Source: Streptomyces sp. NRRL F-5123 (GTDB lineage: Bacteria > Actinomycetota > Actinomycetes > Streptomycetales > Streptomycetaceae). Taken from it: a stretch of 64,000 bases of DNA. The notes under the pieces were generated by a model. It made no database searches. It was not told the origin of the DNA and saw only the letters and a program-made list of their open reading frames with translations. The stretch is from contig NZ_JOHY01000068.1 of NCBI RefSeq assembly GCF_000721495.1, forward strand, positions 1 through 64,000, in the 5' to 3' direction. A program made the translations under genes and the position numbers. Positions 16,908-25,130 of the stretch are shown in pieces (the stretch's first letter is position 1; each line of letters starts with the position of its first letter).

Positions 16908-17606
16908 ATGGCACAGGGCGCCAACGACAGCGCGAACCCCGACGTCTCCCTGCTCAGATCGATCAACGACCTCGCCAAGCAGGCCCCGCGCGGTGTGGAC
17001 CGGGCCGTGGAGTTCGCCGGTGAGTACGGGCTGGTGGCGCTGACGCTGCTGCTCGCCGGGTGGTGCTGGTGGCGGGTGGCCCGGCGGTCGGCGGACGCCC
17101 CGGCGGCGGTCGCCGGCGTGCTGTGGGCGGTCCTGGCCGCGGGCATCGCGCTGCTGCTGAACTTCCCCGTACGTGCGCTGGTCCGGCGCCCCGGACCGTC
17201 CGTCGACCACGACGGCCTCGACGTGCTCGTGTCCGGCCACCACGGCATGTCCTTCGTGAGCGACCACACCGCGCTGGCCGCGGCGGTCGCGGTCGGGCTC
17301 TTCATGGTGAGCCGCAAGGCCGGGGCGGTCGCCCTCGTGCTCGCGCTCGCCGAGGGCTTCACCCGCGTCTACCTGGGCACGCACTACCCGACCGACGTCG
17401 TCGGCGGCTTCGCCCTGGGTGCGGCCACCACGCTGCTGCTCGCGCCCCTCGCGCTCGCCGGCCTCACCGTGCTGACCCGGCGGGTGGCCGGCACCCGCGC
17501 CGCCTTCCTGGTGGTGGCACGGCGCCGTGAGCCGCACCGCCGGGCGCGGACGGCCGCCGCGCACCACCACTGGCACCGCGCGGACGACAAGGACCTCGCT
17601 GCCTGA
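16908..17606 (+). CDS. PAP2-family membrane phosphatase
   Basis: A 232-residue membrane protein of the type 2 phosphatidic acid phosphatase superfamily. The three-part active site is visible: RALVRRPGPS, then FVSDHT in place of the usual PSGH, then TRVYLGTHYPTD with the catalytic histidine. About five spans are predicted, and the tail from residue 200 is Arg/His-rich. Such enzymes remove phosphate from lipid phosphates or undecaprenyl diphosphate at the outer membrane face. The FVSDHT variant keeps the key histidine. A hairpin terminator overlaps the stop codon. Confidence 0.87.
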   Translation: MAQGANDSANPDVSLLRSINDLAKQAPRGVDRAVEFAGEYGLVALTLLLAGWCWWRVARRSADAPAAVAGVLWAVLAAGIALLLNFPVRALVRRPGPSVDHDGLDVLVSGHHGMSFVSDHTALAAAVAVGLFMVSRKAGAVALVLALAEGFTRVYLGTHYPTDVVGGFALGAATTLLLAPLALAGLTVLTRRVAGTRAAFLVVARRREPHRRARTAAAHHHWHRADDKDLAA

Positions 17607-17627
17607 CCCCGCCCCGCTGCGGGGTCA
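17604..17627. terminator. Hairpin terminator between convergent genes
   Basis: TGACCCCGC and GCGGGGTCA pair over 9 bp with a 6-base loop, starting at the stop codon of the PAP2 gene. It can serve that transcript and may also act on the oppositely directed flavin oxidoreductase transcript ending at 17700. Confidence 0.65.
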
Positions 17628-17699
17628 AGGCGTTTTCCAGCCGCTCCGGGTCCGGAAGCCGGTCCGGAGCGCGGCCCTGCGGCGGAACCGGAGGGCGGA

Positions 17700-19307
17700 T
17701 CAGACCGCCTGCGGGAAGTCGAAGAGCCGGTCCGGGTCCAGCCGGCGCTTGAGGGTGGACAGCCGGTCGGCGTTCGGCCCGTAGTAGGCGGTGCGCCAGT
17801 CCCTGAGGGCCGGGTCCGTGTAGTTCTGGTAGGCGGCGCCCGAGGCGTAGCGGCGCATCGCGTCGTGCGTCGTGTTCAGCCAGCCGGTCGTCGACAGCGC
17901 GTCGGAGGCCAGGTACTGGGCGAGGAAGCGCGAGCGGCGGTGGCTGAAGGCGGTCGCGGTCGGGTCGACCCGGTTGACGGCGCCGCCCAGCGCGGTCAGC
18001 GCGATGCTGCCCGCCCCGCCGCCCTTCGTCCCGGCCAGCCGCTGGACCTGCGAGAGCAGCGCGCTGATCCCGGCCGCGGAGAGGTCGGTGTCGTAGAAGT
18101 CGGAGCGCGCGGTGTACGTCTCGCGTCCCAGCTGCCCCGCAGGGGCGAGATGGCACTGGGCGGCGGACCAGTTGCCGCAGCCCGCGTAGGAGAACATCGC
18201 GTCGCGGTAGGTGTGCGGGTGCAGCGACACCGACGAGGCGTTCGCGCCCACGGCCGAGGCGAGTCTGTCGGCTGCGGCGGCGAGGTCGGCGCGCGAGCCG
18301 GAGGAGAGCATCGGCACGGAGACCTTCGGGGAGCCGCCGGGGGCGCAGTCCAGGTGCAGCGCCGACCATATGTGGTCGGGCTGGTCCGGGCCCCAGCTCT
18401 GCCAGGCGGCCACCACGTCGGCGGCCCGGCTCCACGGCCAGGTCAGGTAGCCGGTGACGACCGAGGGCGCGGGGTGGGTGGTGAAGCGCAGCGACGTGAC
18501 GACGCCGAAATTGCCGCAGCCGCCGCCGCGCAGCGCCCACAGCACGTCGGGCTCGTTGTCCTCGGAGATCTCGTGGACGCTGCCGTCCGCGCCGACGAGG
18601 GTGGCGCCGATCAGGTTGTCGCAGGTCAGGCCCATGGAGCGGCTCATGACGCCGTGTCCGCCGCCGAGCGCGAGCCCGGACACGCCGACGGTGGGGCAGG
18701 AGCCGGCCGGGACCGTCCGGCCGTGCCGGCCGAGCGTGTCGTAGACGTCGATGAGCTTGGCGCCCGCGGCGACCGTCGCGACCGTGCCGTCCAGCCGTAC
18801 GGACTTCAGCCGGGAGACGTCGATGACGAGCCGCCCGTCGCCGCTGGAGTAGCCGGCGTAGGAGTGGCCGCCGCTGCGGATCGCCGGGGCCGTGCCGGTG
18901 CGGCGGGCGAAGTCCAGGCAGCGGGCGACGTCGTCGGTGCCGGTGACGTAGGCGATGGCCGCCGGGCGCAGGGTGTCGAAGCGGGTGTTGTACAGCCGCC
19001 GGTCGGCCGCGTAGGCGCTGTCCTTCGGGAGGACCAGGGTGCCGTGGAGGGCCGAGCCGAGGGCGGACCAGTCCGCGGCGGACGGCGGGTGGGCGGTGGG
19101 AGTCGCGGTGGGCGGGGCGGTCGCGGTGGGCGTGCCGGACGCGGGCGGGGCGCCGGTGCTCGGGGTGCCGCCCGCGTTGTCGCCGTCGCCGCCGTCGGAG
19201 GGGCCGCAGCCGCTCAGCCAGGCCGCCGCGAGGGCGCCGCCGGCCGCGAGCGCGGTACGCCGCCGCAGCGGCGGCGGGGAGGAGGCCGGGTCGTTCACGC
19301 GCTTCAC
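17700..19307 (-). CDS. Berberine-bridge-enzyme-like FAD lipoprotein oxidoreductase
   Basis: A 535-residue secreted flavoprotein. The N-terminus PPLRRRTALAAGG followed by a hydrophobic run and LSGC (Cys34) marks a lipoprotein, possibly Tat-exported. A Pro/Thr linker precedes the FAD_binding_4 domain. Histidine in RSGGHSYAGYS (about 146) and cysteine in GSCPTVGVSG (about 205) are the two residues that hold FAD bicovalently in this family. The C-terminal BBE motif is NYTDPALRDW, with YYGPNADRL after it. Substrates of relatives are sugars or secondary metabolites; this one is unknown. The GTG at 19307 was chosen because residues before it lack a signal peptide; the ribosome site is weak. Confidence 0.87.
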   Translation of the reverse strand: MKRVNDPASSPPPLRRRTALAAGGALAAAWLSGCGPSDGGDGDNAGGTPSTGAPPASGTPTATAPPTATPTAHPPSAADWSALGSALHGTLVLPKDSAYAADRRLYNTRFDTLRPAAIAYVTGTDDVARCLDFARRTGTAPAIRSGGHSYAGYSSGDGRLVIDVSRLKSVRLDGTVATVAAGAKLIDVYDTLGRHGRTVPAGSCPTVGVSGLALGGGHGVMSRSMGLTCDNLIGATLVGADGSVHEISEDNEPDVLWALRGGGCGNFGVVTSLRFTTHPAPSVVTGYLTWPWSRAADVVAAWQSWGPDQPDHIWSALHLDCAPGGSPKVSVPMLSSGSRADLAAAADRLASAVGANASSVSLHPHTYRDAMFSYAGCGNWSAAQCHLAPAGQLGRETYTARSDFYDTDLSAAGISALLSQVQRLAGTKGGGAGSIALTALGGAVNRVDPTATAFSHRRSRFLAQYLASDALSTTGWLNTTHDAMRRYASGAAYQNYTDPALRDWRTAYYGPNADRLSTLKRRLDPDRLFDFPQAV

Positions 19308-19428
19308 CGCCGCATTCCCGCCGGGGACGCCGGCGACCGGGGACCGGGACTGATCAAGGGCTGTCTGCACAGTCCTAGACGTGCCGGGGCGGGTGCCGGT
19401 TGCGGCCGGGCGCGGGCGGTACCCGGGC

Positions 19429-19599
19429 TCAGTCGGCGGTGTGCTCCTGGGCGTCGCGCCGGGCCCGGTCGCGCGACCGGCGGGCGGGGCCGTGCCAGCC
19501 GCAGGAGCAGCGGGCGGTGGCGAAGGAACCGCGCTCGGTGACCGACGTCCGGTGGCTTTCGACCGCGCGCGGATCGTCGAGGTTGCGAAGCTTCGGCAC
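19429..19599 (-). CDS. Small conserved Cys-containing protein (56 aa)
   Basis: A short gene reading VPKLRNLDDPRAVESHRT at the start and containing ATARCSCGWHGPARRSRDRA in the middle. I recognise the CSCGW-G-ARRSRDRA pattern as a small conserved streptomycete protein. The CxC pair followed by Trp and an Arg-rich helix could bind metal or nucleic acid, but only two cysteines are present. GTG start; the ribosome site is weak. It lies upstream of the flavin oxidoreductase on the same strand with a 121-base gap. Function unknown. Confidence 0.72.
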   Translation of the reverse strand: MPKLRNLDDPRAVESHRTSVTERGSFATARCSCGWHGPARRSRDRARRDAQEHTAD

Positions 19600-19683
19600 C
19601 CCACCACGGTAACGGGCGTGACGGCCCGCTTCCGACGGTCGTTACGGAGGTGAGGCCGAGGCGACGACGGGGATGGTTCAGGG

Positions 19684-20538
19684 ATGACGGCGGCGAAGTC
19701 CACGGCGGTGCGGGCGGTGGCCGCGGTTGCCGCGGCCTGGTGCGCGGCGGCACTGCTGGCCGGTTGCGGCGCCGCGCACGGCGACACCGGGGAGGCCGCC
19801 CCGGCCCCCGCGGCCGACCCCGCGGTGCTCCTCCGGGGCGCTGCCGACGCGCTGGTGCGGGCCGGCAGCTCGGCGGTCGGCACGTCCCTGCAAATGGCCA
19901 GCGGCGGCACCTGGGTCACCGTCACCGGCAGCGGCCGCTACGACTACGCGCACGGGCAGGGCACCCTCACCCTCGTACTGCCGCGCGACGCGGCCGGGGC
20001 GCAGGAGCACGCGCCGGTCACCGAGCTGCTCACGCCGGGTGCGCTCTACATGAAGAACCGGGGCGCGGGTGTGCCCGCGGACAAGTGGGTACGCGTCGAC
20101 ATCGCCGCGCTCCCCGACGGCAACCTCGTCACCGGCGGCGCCACCGATCCGCTCGTCGCGGCGCAGCTTCTTCGCGGGGTTCTCGACGTGCGGTTCGCCG
20201 GGACGCAGGACCTCGGCGGTGAGCCCGTCCGGCACCTGGCCGGGACGCTCGGCATCGCCGAGGCGGCGCGCGCCTCCGGGGCCCGCCCGCCGGCCGCGCT
20301 GTCCGCTGCCGCGGCGGGCTTCGCGGTGGGCCGCGTCCCCTTCGAGGCGTGGCTCGACGGGGCGGGGCGGCTGGTCCGGATGACGCTGCGGTACGCGTAC
20401 GGGCCAGCCCGTCGCACGGTGGAGGTCGTCTCCACCACCACGTACTCCCGTTTCGGCGCCGCGGTGCCGCCGCCCGCCCTCCCGCCGGCGGCGGACATCT
20501 GGGCCGGCAAGATCGTTTCTCCCCCCGCGTCCGGCTGA
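19684..20538 (+). CDS. Secreted lipoprotein of LppX/LprG-like type
   Basis: A 284-residue lipoprotein: short basic N-terminus, hydrophobic stretch and lipobox ALLAGC (Cys28). The mature part alternates beta-rich segments and has YMKNRGAGVPADKWVRVD, typical of the actinobacterial lipoproteins related to LppX/LprAFG, which carry lipids across the envelope. Such annotation by pattern is tentative for streptomycetes, where these are mostly hypothetical. It is transcribed away from the 56-residue gene and has no obvious operon partner. Confidence 0.68.
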   Translation: MTAAKSTAVRAVAAVAAAWCAAALLAGCGAAHGDTGEAAPAPAADPAVLLRGAADALVRAGSSAVGTSLQMASGGTWVTVTGSGRYDYAHGQGTLTLVLPRDAAGAQEHAPVTELLTPGALYMKNRGAGVPADKWVRVDIAALPDGNLVTGGATDPLVAAQLLRGVLDVRFAGTQDLGGEPVRHLAGTLGIAEAARASGARPPAALSAAAAGFAVGRVPFEAWLDGAGRLVRMTLRYAYGPARRTVEVVSTTTYSRFGAAVPPPALPPAADIWAGKIVSPPASG

Positions 20539-20763
20539 CCCGGTGGTTCCGCCCGGGGCCTGCTCCCTTGCGGTGGCCCGTGCGACCACGCGCCGGCGGA
20601 CGGTCGCGGCACCTACCGTGAGCGGCCCCCCGGGGCGCCCCCGGAAATGGTCATTACGTGCCATGCGGCGGGGCAAGGAGTGTCCCTACGCTGGAGGGCG
20701 GCCGCACGTGCGGCCGCAGGTATGCGCGGCCGCAACAGCAAGCACACCCGGCGAGGAGGGGGA

Positions 20764-20919
20764 ATGGTGCCGTCGCCCGGCGCTACGCTCCAGGACGATC
20801 CGGTGGCTCTCGCCGAGATCGAGCTGACCTGCGAGCTGATGATCGCCGCGTCCACCGCCGTCGAGGACCGGCTGAGCTTCGCCCGTATCGACGAGGTCCT
20901 GGGGGTCCGTCGCCCGTAG
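20764..20919 (+). CDS. Small conserved protein (51 aa)
   Basis: A 51-residue protein starting MVPSPGATLQDDPVALAEIE and ending RIDEVLGVRRP. It looks all-helical and acidic. The ATG at 20764 follows GGAGGGGG closely; upstream codons in frame look non-coding. I recall similar short proteins in Streptomyces beside csoR, with no known function. It converges with csoR, 9 bases away. Confidence 0.65.
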   Translation: MVPSPGATLQDDPVALAEIELTCELMIAASTAVEDRLSFARIDEVLGVRRP

Positions 20920-20928
20920 GGCGAGCCG

Positions 20929-21303
20929 CTACGTGCGCAGCAGCCGCGCTATGGCCGCCGTCGCCTCGGCGACCTTCTCGTCGATCTCCGGCCCGCCGCC
21001 GACCGCCGCGGCGGCGACGCAGTGCCGCAGGTGTTCCTCCAGGAGCTGGAGCGCGAAGGACTGCAGCCCTTTCGTACTGGCGGACACCTGGGTGAGGATG
21101 TCGATGCAGTAGACGTCCTGCTCGACCATCCGCTGGAGCCCGCGGATCTGTCCCTCGATCCGGCGCAGCCGCTTCAGGTGGGACTCTTTGTCGTGGCTAT
21201 AGCCATGCGGGCCCTGCGGCGCCACAATCTCGTCTGCTGCCGAAGCCGCTGGTTCCGCCACCGGTTCCGTCACCGCCGCCCGTTCCGTCGTCGCGTCCGC
21301 CAT
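20929..21303 (-). CDS. csoR: CsoR-family copper-sensing repressor
   Basis: A 124-residue DUF156/CsoR repressor. After a 35-residue Ala/Glu-rich lead, the four-helix core has LKRLRRIEGQIRGLQRMV for DNA contact. The Cu(I) ligands of CsoR are all present: Cys in QDVYCIDIL, His and Cys in EEHLRHCVA. A near-perfect CsoR operator lies 27 bases upstream of its ATG, so it should repress itself. No copper exporter or chaperone is adjacent, so other targets must lie elsewhere, as known for Streptomyces lividans CsoR. Confidence 0.92.
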   Translation of the reverse strand: MADATTERAAVTEPVAEPAASAADEIVAPQGPHGYSHDKESHLKRLRRIEGQIRGLQRMVEQDVYCIDILTQVSASTKGLQSFALQLLEEHLRHCVAAAAVGGGPEIDEKVAEATAAIARLLRT

Positions 21304-21329
21304 CCCGCCATCCGCCCTCTCTGTCCCCT

Positions 21330-21348
21330 TATACCCCTAGAGGGTATA
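21330..21348. promoter_or_regulatory. CsoR operator
   Basis: TATACCC and GGGTATA flank the 5-base spacer CTAGA, the G-tract dyad bound by copper-sensing CsoR proteins. It lies just upstream of csoR, over its likely promoter. Confidence 0.85.
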
Positions 21349-21492
21349 TCTTACCGAATCGATGTCGTGTGCGAGGCATCCCCCGTCCGGGGGACTGTGT
21401 CCCATGGGCGACACTGGATGCGCCGGTTAGCAGTGGCCGGATGTTGCGCCTAGCATCAACGAGACGACTCCCATGTATCCCGAGGAACCCAC

Positions 21493-22113
21493 GTGCGCTT
21501 TCGTCTGACCCCCAGGGAGACGAGCTTCTACGACATGTTCGCCGCCTCCGCGGACAACATCGTCACCGGTTCGAAGCTCCTCATGGAACTGCTGGGAGCC
21601 GATTCGGCCACCCGCGTCGAGATCGCCGAGCGCATGCGGGCGGCGGAGCACGCGGGGGACGACGCGACCCACGCGATCTTCCACCAGCTGAACTCCTCGT
21701 TCATCACACCCTTCGACCGGGAGGACATCTACACCCTCGCCGGCTCGCTGGACGACATCATGGACTACATGGAGGAGGCCGTTGACCTGGTCGTCCTCTA
21801 CAACGTGGAGGAGCTGCCGAAGGGGGTCGAGCAGCAGATCGAGGTGCTGGCGAGAGCCGCGGAGCTGACCGCGGAGGCGATGCCGAACCTGCGCACGATG
21901 GACAACCTGACCGAGTACTGGATCGAGGTCAACCGGCTGGAGAACCAGGCCGACCAGATCCACCGCAAGCTGCTCGCGCAGCTCTTCAACGGCAAGTACG
22001 AGGCCATCGAGGTGCTCAAGCTCAAGCAGATCGTGGACGTCCTGGAAGAGGCCGCGGACGCGTTCGAGCACGTGGCGAACACCGTGGAGACCATCGCGGT
22101 CAAGGAGTCCTGA
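21493..22113 (+). CDS. DUF47 (PhoU-like) protein, partner of Pit
   Basis: A 206-residue helical protein of the DUF47/PhoU-like family, usually encoded just before a Pit phosphate transporter and thought to control it. Features include the opening RFRLTPRETSFYDMFAASAD and paired E/D-rich helices such as FDREDIYTLAGSLDDIMDYM, likely metal binding. GTG start with GAGGAA 5 bases upstream. It ends 5 bases before pit, so the two form an operon. No PHO box was seen upstream, in line with reports, as I recall them, that the pitH1 operon is not phosphate-regulated. Confidence 0.9.
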   Translation: MRFRLTPRETSFYDMFAASADNIVTGSKLLMELLGADSATRVEIAERMRAAEHAGDDATHAIFHQLNSSFITPFDREDIYTLAGSLDDIMDYMEEAVDLVVLYNVEELPKGVEQQIEVLARAAELTAEAMPNLRTMDNLTEYWIEVNRLENQADQIHRKLLAQLFNGKYEAIEVLKLKQIVDVLEEAADAFEHVANTVETIAVKES

Positions 22114-22118
22114 CCCAC

Positions 22119-23114
22119 GTGGACACCTTCGTACTGGTCGTCACCATCGGGGTGGCGCTCTTCTTCACGTACACCAACGGCTTCCACGACTCGGCGAACG
22201 CCATCGCCACCTCCGTGTCGACCCGGGCGCTGACCCCCCGGGCGGCGCTGGCGATGGCCGCGGTGATGAACCTGGCGGGTGCCTTCCTCGGCAGCGGCGT
22301 TGCCAAGACGGTCAGCAAGGGCCTGATCGACACGCCCCAGGGCCGTTCCGGGATGGGCATCCTCTTCGCCGCGCTCGCCGGGGCGATCGTGTGGAATCTG
22401 GTCACCTGGTATTTCGGTCTGCCGTCGAGTTCCAGCCATGCGCTGTTCGGCGGTCTGGTGGGCGCCGCGCTCGCCGGCGGGATCGCCGTGCACTGGTCGG
22501 GGGTGGTCGACAAGGTCGTCATCCCGATGTTCGTGTCGCCCGCGGTCGGCCTGGTGCTGGGCTATCTGGTCATGCTGGCGATCCTGTGGTTCTTCCGGCG
22601 CGCCAACCCGCACAAGGCCAAGCGCGGCTTCCGGATCGCGCAGACGGTGTCGGCCGCCGGGATGGCGCTGGGCCACGGCCTGCAGGACGCGCAGAAGACG
22701 ATGGGTGTCGTGGTGCTCGCGCTGGTGATCCACGACCCGGGCAAGGGCTTCGGCATCCCGATCTGGGTCAAGCTGGTGTGCGCGGCGATGATGTCGCTGG
22801 GCACGTACGCGGGTGGCTGGCGCATCATGCGCACCCTGGGCCGCCGGATCATCGACCTGGACCCGCCGCAGGGCTTCGCGGCCGAGACGACGTCGGCCTC
22901 GATCCTCTACGCGACCTCGTACATCTTCGAGGCGCCGATCTCCACGACCCACGTCATCACCTCGTCGATCATGGGTGTCGGCGCGACCCGCCGGGTCAAG
23001 GCGGTGCGCTGGGGCGTGGCCAAGAACATCGTCGCCGGCTGGTTCATCACGATGCCGGCCGCGGCGCTCGTCGCCGCCGCGTGCTTCTGGATCGTCAAGC
23101 TCGTCTTCGGCTGA
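22119..23114 (+). CDS. pitH1: Low-affinity inorganic phosphate transporter (Pit)
   Basis: A 331-residue Pit-family transporter, a proton or cation symporter for metal-phosphate. The two inverted signature repeats are visible: YTNGFHDSANAIATSVSTRA near the start, and the second half with GHGLQDAQKTMGVVVLAL. About ten spans. GTG start 5 bases after the DUF47 stop. It sits tail-to-tail with pstB, so low- and high-affinity phosphate uptake genes are neighbours. The symbol follows Streptomyces usage for the copy next to pst. Confidence 0.92.
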   Translation: MDTFVLVVTIGVALFFTYTNGFHDSANAIATSVSTRALTPRAALAMAAVMNLAGAFLGSGVAKTVSKGLIDTPQGRSGMGILFAALAGAIVWNLVTWYFGLPSSSSHALFGGLVGAALAGGIAVHWSGVVDKVVIPMFVSPAVGLVLGYLVMLAILWFFRRANPHKAKRGFRIAQTVSAAGMALGHGLQDAQKTMGVVVLALVIHDPGKGFGIPIWVKLVCAAMMSLGTYAGGWRIMRTLGRRIIDLDPPQGFAAETTSASILYATSYIFEAPISTTHVITSSIMGVGATRRVKAVRWGVAKNIVAGWFITMPAAALVAAACFWIVKLVFG

Positions 23115-23143
23115 GCCCTCCGGGCCCTCCGGCGGACACGGAT

Positions 23144-23177
23144 CAGGCCCCGCCCCCCTTCCGGGGAGCGGGGCCTG
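23144..23177. terminator. Bidirectional terminator between pit and pstB
   Basis: CAGGCCCCGC (23144-23153) pairs with GCGGGGCCTG (23168-23177) over 10 bp with a 14-base loop, in the gap between two convergent operons. Confidence 0.72.
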
Positions 23178-23222
23178 CGCCTTGCGGTGGCACCGCCATG
23201 CAGCACCGCACGGCGGTCTGGA

Positions 23223-23999
23223 TCACCCGAAGCGGCCCGAGATGTAGTCCTCGGTGGCCTGCACTGACGGGTTGGAGAAGATCCGCTGGGTCTCGTCGAT
23301 CTCGATGAGCTTGCCGGGCTGCCCCACGGCGGCCAGGTTGAAGAAGGCGGTGCGGTCGGAGACGCGCGCGGCCTGCTGCATGTTGTGCGTCACGATGACG
23401 ATGGTGAAGCGCTCCTTGAGCTCGCCTATCAGGTCCTCGATGGCGAGCGTGGAGATCGGGTCGAGGGCCGAGCAGGGCTCGTCCATCAGCAGCACCTCGG
23501 GCTCGACCGCGATGGCGCGGGCGATGCACAGCCGCTGCTGCTGGCCGCCGGACAGGCCCGAGCCGGGCTTGCCGAGGCGGTCCTTGACCTCGTTCCACAG
23601 GTTGGCGCCCTTGAGCGAGCGCTCGACGATGGTGTCCAGCTCGCCCTTCTTGCGGATGCCGTTGAGCTTGAGGCCCGCCGCCACGTTGTCGTAGATCGAC
23701 ATGGTGGGGAAGGGGTTGGGGCGCTGGAAGACCATGCCGACGGTGCGCCGGACGGTCACCGGGTCGACGCCCGAGCCGTACAGGTTCTCGTCGTCCAGCA
23801 GCACCTTGCCCTCGACCCGGCCGCCGGGGGTGACCTCGTGCATGCGGTTGAGGGTGCGCAGGAAGGTGGACTTGCCGCAGCCGGAGGGGCCGATGAAGGC
23901 CGTCACCGAGCCGGGCTCGATGGTCATGGAGATGTCGTCGATCGCCTTGTGGGCGGAGTAGTACGCGGACAGGCCGCTGACGTCGATGCGCTTGGCCAT
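23223..23999 (-). CDS. pstB: Phosphate ABC transporter ATPase PstB
   Basis: A 258-residue ABC ATPase that energises high-affinity phosphate uptake. Walker [10 protein letters not shown], signature LSGGQQQR, Walker B VLLMDEP, and the PstB-typical [15 protein letters not shown] are all present. The ATG at 23999 gives the family's usual start [10 protein letters not shown]; an in-frame GTG four codons earlier has GGAAG nearby and cannot be excluded. Last gene of pstSCAB, 54 bases after pstA. Confidence 0.95.
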   Translation of the reverse strand: MAKRIDVSGLSAYYSAHKAIDDISMTIEPGSVTAFIGPSGCGKSTFLRTLNRMHEVTPGGRVEGKVLLDDENLYGSGVDPVTVRRTVGMVFQRPNPFPTMSIYDNVAAGLKLNGIRKKGELDTIVERSLKGANLWNEVKDRLGKPGSGLSGGQQQRLCIARAIAVEPEVLLMDEPCSALDPISTLAIEDLIGELKERFTIVIVTHNMQQAARVSDRTAFFNLAAVGQPGKLIEIDETQRIFSNPSVQATEDYISGRFG

Positions 24000-24053
24000 G
24001 GCTTGGATCACTTCTCTTCCGGGACGGTCTGGCTGACTGGTTGCGTGGCCGCG

Positions 24054-25130
24054 TCAGCGACCGGCCTTCGGCGCCTTCCATCGGGCGACGGCCCGGGCGA
24101 CGAGGTTCAGGATCATCACGAAGGCGATGAGCACCAGGGCGGCGCCCCATGCCCGCTGGTAGCTGGGGTCGTTGCCGTTCTGGTACTGCTCGTAGATGTA
24201 GTACGGCAGCGACGACTGCGGGTCGTGGAACGGGTCCGTGTTGATCAGGTTGCTGCCGAAGACCAGCAGCGCGATCGGGGCGCTCTCACCGGCGATACGG
24301 GCGACGGCCAGCATCACACCGGTGGTGATACCGCCGATCGACGTCGGCACGACGACCTTGACGATCGTGCGCCACTTGGGCACGCCGAGCGCGAGCGAGG
24401 CCTCGCGCAGCTCGTTCGGGACGAGCTTGAGCATCTCCTCGGTCGAGCGCACCACGACCGGCAGCATCAGGATCGCCAGCGCGAGCGAGCCCGCGAAGCC
24501 GTTCGCCGGCGCCTTGCCCAGCAGCACGAACCAGATCGACAGGATGAACAGACCGGCCACGATCGACGGGACGCCGGTCATGACGTCGACGAAGAAGGTC
24601 ACCCACTTCGCGAGCGCGCCCTTGCCGTACTCCACCAGGTAGACGGCGGTCAGCAGGCCGAGGGGGGCCGCGATGACGGTCGCGATGCCGACCTGCTCCA
24701 GGGTGCCGATGATGGCGTGGTAGACGCCGCCGCCGGGCTGGATGGTCAGCACGTTGTTCATCGAGTGGCTCAGGAAGGTGCCGTCGATGACGCCGGCGCC
24801 CTTGCTGATCGTCGTCTCCACCAGGGAGTACAGCGGGATGACGGCCAGCACGAAGCTGGACCACACCAGGCTGGTGGCCACCCGGTCCTTGGCCTGGCGG
24901 CGGCCCTCGACCCGGGCGGTGACGGCGTAGGAGCCCAGGACGAACAGCAGCAGGGCGATCAGCCCCCACTGGATGTGGCTGCTCAGCCCGGCGCCGGCGC
25001 CGATGCCGCAGCCGACCGCGACGGCACCCGCGGCGATCGCCGGCGGCGTCCAGCGGGGCAGGTGGCGGGTGGAGAGGCGTACGGGGGCGGGACGGGCGGC
25101 AGTCGCCTTGTCCATGGTCGCGTCGCTCAT
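24054..25130 (-). CDS. pstA: Phosphate ABC transporter permease PstA
   Basis: A 358-residue permease. A basic N-terminal tail leads into two spans near residues 33-75, then the six-span PstA core with the loop ELREASLALGVPKWRTIVKV that contacts PstB. It is longer than enteric PstA (296 residues) because of the extra N-terminal spans, as in other actinobacteria. Its ATG overlaps the pstC stop by four bases. Confidence 0.95.
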   Translation of the reverse strand: MSDATMDKATAARPAPVRLSTRHLPRWTPPAIAAGAVAVGCGIGAGAGLSSHIQWGLIALLLFVLGSYAVTARVEGRRQAKDRVATSLVWSSFVLAVIPLYSLVETTISKGAGVIDGTFLSHSMNNVLTIQPGGGVYHAIIGTLEQVGIATVIAAPLGLLTAVYLVEYGKGALAKWVTFFVDVMTGVPSIVAGLFILSIWFVLLGKAPANGFAGSLALAILMLPVVVRSTEEMLKLVPNELREASLALGVPKWRTIVKVVVPTSIGGITTGVMLAVARIAGESAPIALLVFGSNLINTDPFHDPQSSLPYYIYEQYQNGNDPSYQRAWGAALVLIAFVMILNLVARAVARWKAPKAGR

